Shown: positions 11,501 to 18,758 of the stretch, in pieces
Position numbering within the stretch: position 1 is the first letter of the stretch
Layout of the letters: each line of letters begins with the position of its first letter
Notes under the pieces: model-generated
The model's database searches: none
Told to the model about the DNA's origin: nothing
Seen by the model: only the letters and a program-made list of their open reading frames with translations
Assembly: GCA_016721425.1 (NCBI GenBank)
Contig: JADKID010000016.1
Span: forward strand, 372,001 to 436,000
Direction of reading: 5' to 3'
Origin: Bryobacterales bacterium
GTDB lineage: Bacteria; Acidobacteriota; Terriglobia; Bryobacterales; Bryobacteraceae
DNA: 64,000 nucleotides
Program-made: the position numbers and the translations under genes

Positions 11501-11826
11501 AATGGAGTCAGCGCGGCCCACCTCGCCGCTCGAACCAGCGCATCAAACTCGCGCGGCTCCATCGACGCTTCGGATTGAACCTGTGGAAGTGCGTTCGGTT
11601 CCAGGAGATCCCGTCCATGCTCCCGCTCCCACAGGACCGTGTCCTCGGCCACGCCGTCGCTGTCCGTGTATTCGACTCGAACGAGATGAAGCCGCCCTTC
11701 CTGGGAGTCGAACGGCTCAACGGATGCAATGAGCCCCCGACGATTGCGGATTGTGGCCAGCATGCCGGGACGAGGGAGCTGAATGGTCGGGGGTGGAAGC
11801 ATGTGGTCTGGGCTATGTGCGTTCAA
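8515..11826 (-). CDS. drmD: DrmD-like SNF2 helicase of a DISARM class 1-type system
   Basis: A 1103-residue SNF2-family ATPase, the type that heads DISARM class 1 operons. Near residues 150-165 is Walker A (LLADDVGLGKT). The DEAH box is in LLIVDEAHNL and motif III is LTATPHNG. The second RecA lobe is marked by TDVASEGLNLQ and the arginine-finger segment RNGRLDRHGQ. A charged, predicted coiled-coil stretch occupies roughly residues 960-1070. The reading frame is intact. It is the first gene of the minus-strand operon and overlaps the methylase by ATGA. The family assignment rests on the domain order and the adjacent adenine methylase; I could not run a profile. Confidence 0.82.
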   Translation of the reverse strand: MNAHSPDHMLPPPTIQLPRPGMLATIRNRRGLIASVEPFDSQEGRLHLVRVEYTDSDGVAEDTVLWEREHGRDLLEPNALPQVQSEASMEPREFDALVRAARWAALTPFLHPDGSGKAPEAPISAPFFGAVQVDDFQLVPLLKALEMPRVSLLLADDVGLGKTIEAGLILTELLIRRRVRRVLILTPASLTQQWQREMKTKFSLNFDLIDRTETHAVQRRLGLDANPWRTFPRIIASYYYLRQPDILQQFLATCRVTDAASGGPRAQLPWDLLIVDEAHNLLPSPFGEDNQLVKALREITPLFEHKLFLTATPHNGHTRSFSGLLEVLDPVRFTQTSEFTDKEKERVQQVVVRRLKSEINDLDTRNHRPNRFPQRHLDSKQLFLTKEERALSLAVAEFRKAVKSKIAASQKSEQLAGSFAIEILSKRLLSSPFTFAESWYRFLDGAHGDAADATAVKAAQRSLEEDLDDDGEIESRTHHAARTVGAWLKPLLPDLTSEVAAIDHALERLGLTRADGALRVPRSDSRFDRVLEVVTQNLRDGKQWKQDERLIIFTEYKTTLDYLFLRFKSEFHSGHESRIRVLFGGKSQAGLMNRDEVIAAFNDPEDPIRILIATDVASEGLNLQESARLVFHFDIPWNPSRLEQRNGRLDRHGQARDVTVFHFTSEDDADLKFIGKVVQKVHEIREDLGSMGQVFDAAFERRFQDQEDTDPLIEHLEHDFNKAKGRAIVPRDSNETNGEEYAKHLAEFGRHIDLSPETLKQTLEVALASGFGYPRLDGPDAKGRMRLATPIPPRWQSLIDDTLRLERKGAALGALPAIVFDPAFFLDASKGRAVFRAKPDTVLVHLGHPVFHHALSTLARLRFPGSGRKQRDHTASRWTVRTGNLPKDVDALILLTVEELAINELREPFHHWTRTYQIPVRQGDLGDPLPYQQPTADRPGIHVSDTALIEGARHIWEDVEPDLRTFVQDRAVSLTEALKQRLEYVGAEAIKAEQERFRLRLKEVERAMSENTIAKLEKERDRLIADMRQLTLIDIERRAQEDRLRDLDAELQRRSSHFQELLTRLKAEQDRVLSLVLPKRYQLRQSAQVFPVAVEIRLPGSAR

Positions 11827-12274
11827 GTACCGAATGTCCTATTCTCTACTAACGCGCGAGGACGTGGCGCAGGAGTTGGGTACGCAAGGTAGGTAAACGC
11901 TATCTGCCTCAAGACCTAATGCACCAGGGAGCCACCAGCTACGCCCACTTGTCTGACGGAGGAAAGCGAGGACTAGGTGGCTGGTTTGGCGACGCCATTC
12001 TCGTGGACTTCGAGAATTCCCGAATGGTCGAATCTATCCAAGCGTTTCATCGCCGTTGATCAGCTTGCGAGCGGTTTCGAGAACGAGGGTGCGACAAGCA
12101 GCGGAACTGCCTTATCGAAGAGGGTTTAGGAAAGCCAGCACACGCCGCTAATCATCGGCGTGCCCGCGACGGCGGCGATGATCGGTGCCCCGGAGGAATG
12201 ACCGTGTCGCACGGAAGCTGTATGGTTGGTGTGGGATTTCGGCGGAGGGTTTGGGTCGGTGGTCGTTGGCGGCG
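11827..12274. other. Intergenic stretch with a possible unidentified gene remnant
   Basis: There is no full gene here. On the plus strand an open stretch from about 11852 to a TGA at 12059 reads as a protein-like tail containing KRGLGGWFGDAILVDFENSR. It has no start codon with a ribosome binding site, and I could not place it in a family. It may be the 3' stub of a displaced gene between the two defence loci, or chance. I saw no convincing promoter for the DISARM-like operon. Confidence 0.25.
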
Positions 12275-12838
12275 CTATTTCTCTCCGACGATGCCGAGGA
12301 GGATGCTTCGACCCATCGTGAAGATCAGGAAGCACGCTACGCCGGCCAGAAATAGCTTGACGCTACGTGTGACGCTCTTCGCTTTTTCCGTGACGATTTT
12401 TGCGTTGTCGTAAGTCTGGTCGGCGAGGCGGTCGATCACGTCTGTAGGCGTCAGTTCCCGCATGATCTTTTTGAAGTCTTCGTGGGGTAGACAGGCGATG
12501 GTGCCGAAGAACAAGGGAGAGCATTTCCCGGTGTGCTGTGCAGTTCGGGGTGCAATCGTTTTGAGGAGAAGGACGGTCGCGCTGGCGAAGAAGAGAGCGA
12601 TGCAGGCGAATAAGGCGGCATCCAGGACGACGAACGAGATGGTGGTAATGGTGGTGGCTTGGCTCAATCGTTGGTGGGCGTCGAGGTATGCGCTGAGTTG
12701 GGTGCTGAGGAAGCTGGTGAGCGCGAGGACCAGAGTGAGGACGAATTGTGCTTTGGCGTCAATCACGCTGACGAATCCGATGACGCGGGCCAGGTTGTCC
12801 TTGTTCGCCTCAATGAGGTGGCTAGTATCGTTGTCCAT
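12275..12838 (-). CDS. Three-TM Pycsar-type effector (DUF5706/PycTM-like)
   Basis: A 187-residue membrane protein that fits the PycTM-type effector of Pycsar anti-phage systems, where a cyclic pyrimidine nucleotide triggers membrane damage. A soluble N-terminus of about 28 residues leads into hydrophobic segments at about 30-50 and 66-92. A cytoplasmic region with the SPLFFGTIA motif (near 107-115) and an amphipathic helix rich in D, K and T follows. A last membrane segment lies at about 161-183. Its start lies inside the upstream gene (17-nt overlap), so the two are probably translationally coupled. Assignment is from topology, the FFG motif and the adjacent cyclase. Confidence 0.75.
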   Translation of the reverse strand: MDNDTSHLIEANKDNLARVIGFVSVIDAKAQFVLTLVLALTSFLSTQLSAYLDAHQRLSQATTITTISFVVLDAALFACIALFFASATVLLLKTIAPRTAQHTGKCSPLFFGTIACLPHEDFKKIMRELTPTDVIDRLADQTYDNAKIVTEKAKSVTRSVKLFLAGVACFLIFTMGRSILLGIVGEK

Positions 12839-13541
12839 GGTGTGGTTCTCCGTCTTTGTTTCCCAGGGCGGTCGTTACATGGGCTGCGCGCGGCATGCGT
12901 TCGAGGCGTTTGTAGATCGGGTCAAGTTCGTTGCCGTGGCAGAAACGGACACGTTTGCCGCTGCCGCACGGGCACGGCGCGTACCGGTCGGGTGTCGTGA
13001 GATGGCCGGCCTGGGTGAGCGCGTGCGTCATGATCCACTCGATGATGGTGTGCTCGTCTGGAATGACTCCGCGCTCGATGAGGAGATCGATGATCGCGAA
13101 GATGCCGTGGCGCTCTGCTAGTCCGGGCCACGTGCCGTTCTTGTCGTAAAGGTGTCGTTTGTGGAACCACAGGAGTGCCGCGTCGAGAACCTCCCGGGTG
13201 AGGTGGTCGGCTCCGGTGCTGAACTCGCCGCGTTCCGGGAGAGTGAGACAGAGCTCGTGCGTGCTTAGCAGGTGGCCGTTGGGGTCGGGCTTGAGTACGG
13301 ACTCATGGTCGTAGACTCGCGGGGATTCTCTCGGAAAGGTTCGTGGATACTCTAGTCTGACGCGGAGCGTGTGTTGCTTGCTTGACCGTCGCCCGAAGTA
13401 GTGGAGGGTGCCGGTGGCGGTGAAGTCGCTCGTTGGCGTTAGCATGGTTCGTTCGAGGGTGAAGTAGGGGATTGTGGTGAGGAGTTCGCGTTCGCGCTGG
13501 AGGCGTGCCGTGGAGAGTCGGTGCCACTGGATGGTGTTCAT
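12822..13541 (-). CDS. E2 ubiquitin-conjugating-like protein with C-terminal SEC-C zinc motif
   Basis: A 239-residue protein with two recognisable parts. Residues about 10-140 follow the E2 fold: a beta segment (HTLRVRLEYP), the FP-x-x-x-P turn, then DPNGH and HELCLTL, where Cys98 occupies the usual catalytic position after the H/N-G stretch. A helix with WFHKRHLY comes next. Residues 190-202 are a SEC-C motif with Cys190, Cys192, Cys201 and His202, a small zinc site found on many accessory proteins. The gene overlaps the cyclase by ATGA and the effector by 17 nt. E2-like proteins are known companions of CBASS cyclases; here the partner is a Pycsar-like cyclase. The E2 call is by motif, without a profile search. 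Confidence 0.65.
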   Translation of the reverse strand: MNTIQWHRLSTARLQRERELLTTIPYFTLERTMLTPTSDFTATGTLHYFGRRSSKQHTLRVRLEYPRTFPRESPRVYDHESVLKPDPNGHLLSTHELCLTLPERGEFSTGADHLTREVLDAALLWFHKRHLYDKNGTWPGLAERHGIFAIIDLLIERGVIPDEHTIIEWIMTHALTQAGHLTTPDRYAPCPCGSGKRVRFCHGNELDPIYKRLERMPRAAHVTTALGNKDGEPHHGQRY

Positions 13542-15073
13542 TCGGCGTATGGGCGCGTGACCTTCAGTGGGACGTAGTCGCTGGTGCGCGGCGCGATGAG
13601 GATCGCTCCGATGCTCGTGTACCCTGCTGCCGCAGCCGTCTTGTAGGCCTTAGCGTCTTCGGCTTCTTCGAGGTCCTCGAAAGTGAGGTTCGTGGCCTCA
13701 TAGCAGGTTGTCGCCCGGTTCCAGGTAAAGCATTCGATGATGGCGTCGTCGGTGATCGCGCTATGCACGTCTCTCGTGATACCGAGGTGGTTGCCGGGCA
13801 TGGCGAGCTGGAGGCGTTCCGCGGTGCTGGTCGCGTCCCCGATGCAGAGGTAGTCCATGTCTCCCTTGACGCCGAGCTTTCCGACAAGTGAATTGCCGAA
13901 CGCGCACCCGATGGCGACGTGGAGTTTGCCGAGGATGTCGTGGTACTCGTTGATGACCAGTTCGACGGACGAGTTCGCGGCGATGCAGAGGTCGATCGCG
14001 GCTTGTTTGACGTCGCCATCGTCATCGTGGGGGGCGTGCAGGAGTGCTTGTAGGCGGTCCCCTTGGTGTTGGAGGGCGATGCCGTCAAAGTCGTTCTGGC
14101 ACACGTGACGGAGTTCATACCGGAACAAATGAAGGACCTGCACAGCCTTGACGAGATCGTCCGTGTTTTGGTTGAGGGAGTCCACGAGGCTGGTGTACCC
14201 GTCGATGTCCACGAAGAGTGATGCCGCGGGTACGGTTTTTGCGCATCGTGGTCCAAGCCGGGTGAGGTCGATCTTCTCTCTCGCGTCCTCAATGGCTATG
14301 TCCGCGAGGGGTAGGCCGTCTCTCTTGTTCTGCAGGTTGTTGGTGGAGGACTTCGTCGACCACGTGTACCCGGCATCCTTGATCAGCGCTTCCAGGTCGT
14401 CGATGTCGCTCGGGTCAAGCTCGTACGAGTTCTCGTTCCTGGTGAACCATCCTTGTACTTCTTCGGAGAGGCGGTTGAATAGGCTCTGGCCGATGGTCAG
14501 GGTTCCGGGCGTGAGGATTTTCGCCGCGTTGTTCGCGGCGTTGCCGATACTAATGAGTTCGCGGTCGCCGCGCGCTCCGATGTTGGCGACGAGGCAATCT
14601 CCCAGGTCAAGTCCGATGGCGGGTATAAGCGAAGGGTAGCTAGGGAAGACTTCCGCGAACGATGTAGTGAGGGCGGAGTTTATGGCGAGACCGGCGAGGA
14701 CCGCGTCATACGCCATAGCGGATGGATTGTTGTATGGGCGGAAGATGAGCCCGTGAAACTTGCCGCCTTGGACCTGGATTTTGTCGCCGCTAAAGACGTT
14801 TTGGAAGATACGCTGGAGTTCGATTCTGGTCAGGTGAAGGGTTCGGTACACGCGCCGGTAGTCGTCGCGCCGCTGGAGGGGGTCGCACAGGACGGCGTGC
14901 AGGTTGCTGATGTCAGCATAGACGTGGACTCCAGTGACGATCCTAGTATCGGTTGGGGAGAGGTTTGAGAAGCCCATCTCTCTCGTGAGGGGCTTGACGG
15001 TGACGCCTGCGTCGGTGATGCGCTTCCATTCCCGCTGTAGGCGATCCTTGCTTCGGTCAAAGTTCCACGCCAT
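13538..15073 (-). CDS. Tandem class III nucleotide cyclase (Pycsar PycC-like)
   Basis: A 511-residue soluble protein with two class III cyclase homology domains. The start is ATG at 15073, preceded by GAGGGAG; an in-frame start at 15124 lacks this. The C-terminal domain has both metal-binding Asp positions: the FVDIDGYTSL segment (Asp289/291) and Asp339 in QGDR. The usual transition-state Asn is Ser417. The N-terminal domain has Asp54 (YADIS) but GGK at 103-105 where the second Asp should be, and keeps Asn181 in GNAANNAAK. The residues are therefore complementary, as in C1/C2 adenylyl cyclases. It heads the three-gene operon. The cyclic product cannot be read from the sequence. Confidence 0.75.
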   Translation of the reverse strand: MAWNFDRSKDRLQREWKRITDAGVTVKPLTREMGFSNLSPTDTRIVTGVHVYADISNLHAVLCDPLQRRDDYRRVYRTLHLTRIELQRIFQNVFSGDKIQVQGGKFHGLIFRPYNNPSAMAYDAVLAGLAINSALTTSFAEVFPSYPSLIPAIGLDLGDCLVANIGARGDRELISIGNAANNAAKILTPGTLTIGQSLFNRLSEEVQGWFTRNENSYELDPSDIDDLEALIKDAGYTWSTKSSTNNLQNKRDGLPLADIAIEDAREKIDLTRLGPRCAKTVPAASLFVDIDGYTSLVDSLNQNTDDLVKAVQVLHLFRYELRHVCQNDFDGIALQHQGDRLQALLHAPHDDDGDVKQAAIDLCIAANSSVELVINEYHDILGKLHVAIGCAFGNSLVGKLGVKGDMDYLCIGDATSTAERLQLAMPGNHLGITRDVHSAITDDAIIECFTWNRATTCYEATNLTFEDLEEAEDAKAYKTAAAAGYTSIGAILIAPRTSDYVPLKVTRPYAE

Positions 15074-15512
15074 GAAGGTACTCCCTCGGATAGGTCGGCG
15101 AGGGGAAGAAATGGACCTACCCAATTGCTACTATACCACAAGCTGTAGTGTGCACCTGAACGGTGTAGGTACATATCCACTGGGACTTGCGAGAGAAGCC
15201 TTTGAGTATTACTTCACCCGGACAAGCGTTCTTGAGCGGCGATACACTGTTCTTGGTCAGAACGCGTTCTCCGGCCCATGTCCGAGATACTTACGCTGAT
15301 GGTAGGGTGGTTTCCATTTTGATTTACGCCGCCATGCCCTCCACAACTGGCCATGGCGAGACAGTGGCAGCGGGCGATAGAAGCGCAGAATGTGCGGGTT
15401 ACGCAAAACTGTTCAAGTACTACATCGCTTGAAGTCGCGGGCGGTGTCGTTAGTGAGTAAGATTCATGAGGCGAAACAGCGGTCAAACAACAGGTAAAGG
15501 AAGAGGATCGTA
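15074..15512. other. Upstream region of the cyclase operon, no gene seen
   Basis: About 440 bp separate the cyclase start from the transposase remnant. I found no credible coding frame. The minus-strand promoter of the three-gene operon must lie here; TATAGT (minus strand, 15131-15136) could serve as a -10, but no good -35 is correctly spaced from it. Confidence 0.4.
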
Positions 15513-16180
15513 ATGCCGGTCGCCACGAGGGGGACGGTGGCTCATCGGGGCCAGGGACGCAAGCCGGGCCATCCAAGCATGGGTAGGAGTCTTGGGGTAG
15601 TGCCGGACAAGTGGCAGGACAACTTCACTGAACACGAGAGCCAGATCATGAAGACGGAGCTGGCTTCCAGCAGTGCTTCAAGGCGCAGGTGGCGGTGGAT
15701 GGCGATTCGAGGCTGATTGCGGCCAACGACGTGGGGCAGTGTCCTGCAGACGCCGGTTCTTTTGCCGGCGTGCGAGACGCGCAGAAGGTCAGGGAGGCCA
15801 GAAGTCGAAGCGTGTTCTGGCAGATGCGGTGGACCACGCCGAAGAAGCTTTTCGGACATTTGCAGTCAAGCGAGCTGCTGGCTACGTGGCGCTGGGGCGA
15901 GAGGACAAGCCAGAACCGCAGGCACGGCGGGAATGCCAGGGCGTCCCGGACAATGCGGCGGTGCTTGGCGGGAGCGAACGGTAACGCGTGGTACCGGAAG
16001 CGGAAATCGACGGTGGTGCCGGCCCTCGGATGGATCAGGAAAAAGCCTACGTTCCGACGGTTCAGTCTCCGCGGACTGGTGAAGGTCCAAGGCGAATGGC
16101 GACCGGTGTGCGCGGCGCTCGATCTGAAGCGGAACTGGGCCTCGCGCGGGCCTGAAAACAGCCCAAATTCGCCATACTAG
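15513..16180 (+). mobile_element. Decayed DDE transposase remnant (IS5/IS1182-like)
   Basis: Segments of an IS5/IS1182-like transposase lie in order but in shifting frames. First is GRKPGHP, then NFTEHESQIMK, then AGFQQCFKAQVAVDGDSRLI after a frame change near 15660. Next comes RVLADA and GYVALGREDKP. After another change the conserved tail reads NAWYRKRKSTVV, FRRFSLRGLVKVQGEW and ALDLKRN. No complete frame and no terminal inverted repeats were seen, so the element is dead and truncated. It marks the boundary between the defence island and the metal/redox block. Confidence 0.75.
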
Positions 16181-16690
16181 GTCTCTGGCGGTTACCGGTG
16201 GTTCCACTGCCGACGAAGCGGAGGGAGAGCCTTTTGTTTCGATGAATATTCCCTGCGATCGTACGAGTCGACCCGTGACCCAAATCGTGCTGCGGGATGG
16301 GTTCCTAGCTGCCGACGAGCCGCAAATTGCGCGTCTGCGCAAGTGTCTGCTGGAGCCCACGGCACATCGGGTTTGACGGTGAACGAGAAGGCCAGCTTGG
16401 AGCGGATGATCCTATTCGAGCCGCGGTAAAGTCGCCTCGTTAGTCACAGCCCAGGGATAGACAGAACCGGTATTCGTTGCGGACATCCCGCTCACCGCCG
16501 GCCGGGCATTGCATTTTAGGAGCGCTCACCCAATCCACTCGTGCACCAAAATGGCAGGCCGTACGGCTGACGAGTCCGATGAACATCGAAGAGTCCATTC
16601 GGGCAGAGGCTGATGGGAGGCTCTCCGAATCCTGTGGGTATCGAGGTGAGAATGTAGGCTCTAAGCGCGGGAACGAGCCATCTCTGCGCA
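16181..16690. other. Non-coding stretch, nothing recognised
   Basis: Half a kilobase between the transposase remnant and the outer-membrane protein gene. Frames are short and lack ribosome binding sites. I see no clear promoter, repeat or strong terminator. It is probably debris left by past insertions. Confidence 0.4.
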
Positions 16691-16691
16691 G

Positions 16692-17870
16692 TCACTTTTG
16701 GAGTAGGCGGGCAAGAGGCCGCGAGAGGTCGAAGCCAAGAGCCACTCGGACCGTGGTCAGTTCATACGGAATACTTCGGGCCACATTGAAGCCCAGAGTG
16801 ATCCCCGGAGAGAATGACCACGAGGCCCAGGCCGAGACTCCGTGATCCGACACGTCCGATCCGGGTACGACGGTCTGGGGTGCGTGCCCATAGAACGGCA
16901 TCGAGTCCGCGGGCATCGCGCCGGAACCCGCCGAGCCAGCGCCCATACCGGGCGGCATATGCCCAGGTGGCATTCCTGGCATAGTTGTTGCCGCTGGCGT
17001 GGTTTCCGTCATCTGACTGATGACCATTTGGTCGCCCATCGCCTGCACTCCGAAGCCGCCCAGACCAATGGTCAATCGGCGACAAACCCGATAATCCACT
17101 CCGCCAGATTCGTAAAGAGAGCTCCCATTGCTGATGAAGGGGCGCTGGTAACCGACGTTGTTGAACAGGGAGTTTGTGAATCCAACGGTCACGAACGGTC
17201 GAACCCGTTCGAATCGCCTTTGCACCGTTCCATTCAGATCGACGGAAACGCGGCCTGCGCCGAGACCTTCATCGCTGTTCCCTGTGGGCGCCGCGACGGT
17301 CAACGCAGCGCCGAGTTCGAAAGATCCGGCGGGTTGGCGGACGAACACTGAGGCATAGGCATCCCCGATTCCGGCGGACTCCCGCTGGGTGGCGGAGAAC
17401 CGATAGATGGGGAGGCCGACAACGAACGCAAAGCGGCGAGAGTCCATGCCAAACTCTGGTGAAATGGAGACGAACGTCCCTGCGGAATTATGGTCGGCGG
17501 CCGTTCCCACGTATGCAATTGGCGTGAAGCCCGTGGCGCTGCGTTCGGGCTGAAGACGTTCGACCATCGGGCTTTCGATCAAGCGAAGTTTCTTGAGAAT
17601 AGCGTCGTCGTCCAAGCCGCGCTTACGAAGCTCGTTCACATAGACTTGGCCGAACGAGTCCTGCCCTTGCTTCTTCAGAAAGATCAGGTGATTTCGATGA
17701 GTACCGAGATCAACGGCCATCAACTGGATGATCTGAAGCTTGGCGTCGGGGTCCGCTGCGAGTCGGTCAATCTGCGCGATCCCGGCACCCACGTCGGCGG
17801 ACACAATTTGCCCGGCGGCGGAGGCCGAGATCACCATCAGACACATCAGCAAAAGACGGCCTACTCGCAT
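16692..17870 (-). CDS. Predicted outer-membrane beta-barrel protein
   Basis: A 392-residue exported protein of unknown function. A signal peptide occupies about residues 1-20. A helical segment rich in Leu/Asp (about 30-95) precedes a region of alternating strands typical of a barrel (SFELGAALTVAAPTGN, RVRPFVTVGFTNSLF, ITLGFNVARSIPYELTT), ending in hydrophobic and aromatic residues. A low-complexity Met/Pro/Gly insert (MPGMPPGHMPPGMG) at about 293-320 resembles metal-binding Met-rich loops. It lies 7 bp after the FecR-domain gene in the same operon. A role in metal binding at the outer membrane is inferred from context only. Confidence 0.55.
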   Translation of the reverse strand: MRVGRLLLMCLMVISASAAGQIVSADVGAGIAQIDRLAADPDAKLQIIQLMAVDLGTHRNHLIFLKKQGQDSFGQVYVNELRKRGLDDDAILKKLRLIESPMVERLQPERSATGFTPIAYVGTAADHNSAGTFVSISPEFGMDSRRFAFVVGLPIYRFSATQRESAGIGDAYASVFVRQPAGSFELGAALTVAAPTGNSDEGLGAGRVSVDLNGTVQRRFERVRPFVTVGFTNSLFNNVGYQRPFISNGSSLYESGGVDYRVCRRLTIGLGGFGVQAMGDQMVISQMTETTPAATTMPGMPPGHMPPGMGAGSAGSGAMPADSMPFYGHAPQTVVPGSDVSDHGVSAWASWSFSPGITLGFNVARSIPYELTTVRVALGFDLSRPLARLLQK

Positions 17871-17877
17871 TGTTGCC

Positions 17878-18627
17878 TTAGTGCGGCGGATTGGCTCTGC
17901 CGCTCATTGAGCCCATCCCACGCGCGCCGCTCATGCTCCCTGGCTGTTGTGACATGGCGGCTCCCATGCCGGAACTGCCGCTCCCCATGCCTGATTGCCT
18001 TCCAGACGCCGGGATCAGATCCGCTCGTTCAGACCGGCCGCGGAACGCCTGTGCCTGTTGAGGCGGTTGTCCGGGCCGCACCCAACTGCGCTGACCCGCC
18101 TTAAGGAGCACTTCCTGATCCGGGGATTCCAGGCTGGCGACACCGACAAGCCCTTCGTCGACTGCGACCAGAGTGGCGTCCATGTCGTCCACAAAGACGC
18201 TGAACGTCGTTCCACGGACCGCAATAACGGCAGTGGGCGTTGTCAGTTTCTGTGGGTTGGGGCGGCCGCTCAACTTTTCAATGTGGACCTTGATTGAGCC
18301 TAGGAATAAGTGGAGCAACTCGCGCACGTCAGCAGATCGCTCGTTGAAGATCACGTGCGAGTCGGGGTAGATGGTGACCGTACTTCCATCATTGGTCTGC
18401 AGGACAGCGTGCGAGTTCTCTCCAGTGGAAAGCTCGTCTCCAGATTGGACAGAATCGTTGAGCCGGAGCAGGCGCGACTCCTGGCGGAAGCCCTTGAGCG
18501 TCAGAGTCCCCGCCAGGGAGACAACCCTGGCGGCACCGGGATCCGGCACCTGAGCCTGGGCAAAGGTGAGGCCGGCGAGCAGAACAGTCGCCAAAGCCAC
18601 CCCTCGGAAAATTCTCGCTCTTAACAT
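17878..18627 (-). CDS. Exported FecR-domain protein
   Basis: A 249-residue periplasmic protein. The start is ATG at 18627, preceded by GAAGGGG. A signal peptide (about 1-26, ending AQAQ) is followed by a FecR domain: VVSLAGTLTLKG, a GDELSTGENSHAVLQ segment, then TPTAVIAVRGTTFSVFV, which is the most conserved FecR stretch. The C-terminus is low complexity, rich in Ser, Gly and Met (GMGSGSSGMGAAMSQ). Here it is a soluble periplasmic protein, not a sigma-factor regulator, because no TM segment or sigma factor is nearby. It shares an operon with the barrel protein, probably under the sigma54 site just upstream. Confidence 0.7.
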   Translation of the reverse strand: MLRARIFRGVALATVLLAGLTFAQAQVPDPGAARVVSLAGTLTLKGFRQESRLLRLNDSVQSGDELSTGENSHAVLQTNDGSTVTIYPDSHVIFNERSADVRELLHLFLGSIKVHIEKLSGRPNPQKLTTPTAVIAVRGTTFSVFVDDMDATLVAVDEGLVGVASLESPDQEVLLKAGQRSWVRPGQPPQQAQAFRGRSERADLIPASGRQSGMGSGSSGMGAAMSQQPGSMSGARGMGSMSGRANPPH

Positions 18628-18651
18628 CTCAAACCCCTTCGAATACTGAGC

Positions 18652-18668
18652 ATGCAATCTGATCACCA
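18652..18668 (-). promoter_or_regulatory. Candidate sigma54 promoter of the FecR operon (weaker match)
   Basis: The minus strand reads TGGTGATCAGATTGCAT. GG and GC are 12 nt apart as sigma54 requires, and TTGCAT is a perfect -12, but the -24 element lacks the usual C after TGG. The predicted start is near 18643, 15 nt before the FecR-gene ATG. The dyad at 18741-18758 lies about 107 bp upstream of that start. Confidence 0.5.
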
Positions 18669-18740
18669 AAATCGGAAGTGTCCCCGAATCAACGGTGCCA
18701 CTCTCAGGATGTCCCCGACTTGGCAGCCAGTGGGGCTTTG

Positions 18741-18758
18741 GGGCACGGAACTGCGCCC
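18741..18758. promoter_or_regulatory. Putative enhancer dyad for an NtrC-type regulator
   Basis: GGGCAC-GGAACT-GCGCCC, one mismatch from the dyads at 21980 and 26581. It sits upstream of the FecR-operon sigma54 site and just past the stop of the response-regulator gene. The spacing fits an upstream activator site. Confidence 0.5.

Noticed and set aside
1..11826. BREX or type I restriction-modification as the identity of the first locus
   Set aside because: No PglZ, BrxC or HsdS-like protein is present. The SNF2 helicase plus large methylase pair fits DISARM class 1 better.
13538..15073. CBASS instead of Pycsar
   Set aside because: The enzyme has class III cyclase motifs (VDIDGYTS, GDR), not the GS...D-x-D motif of CD-NTases.
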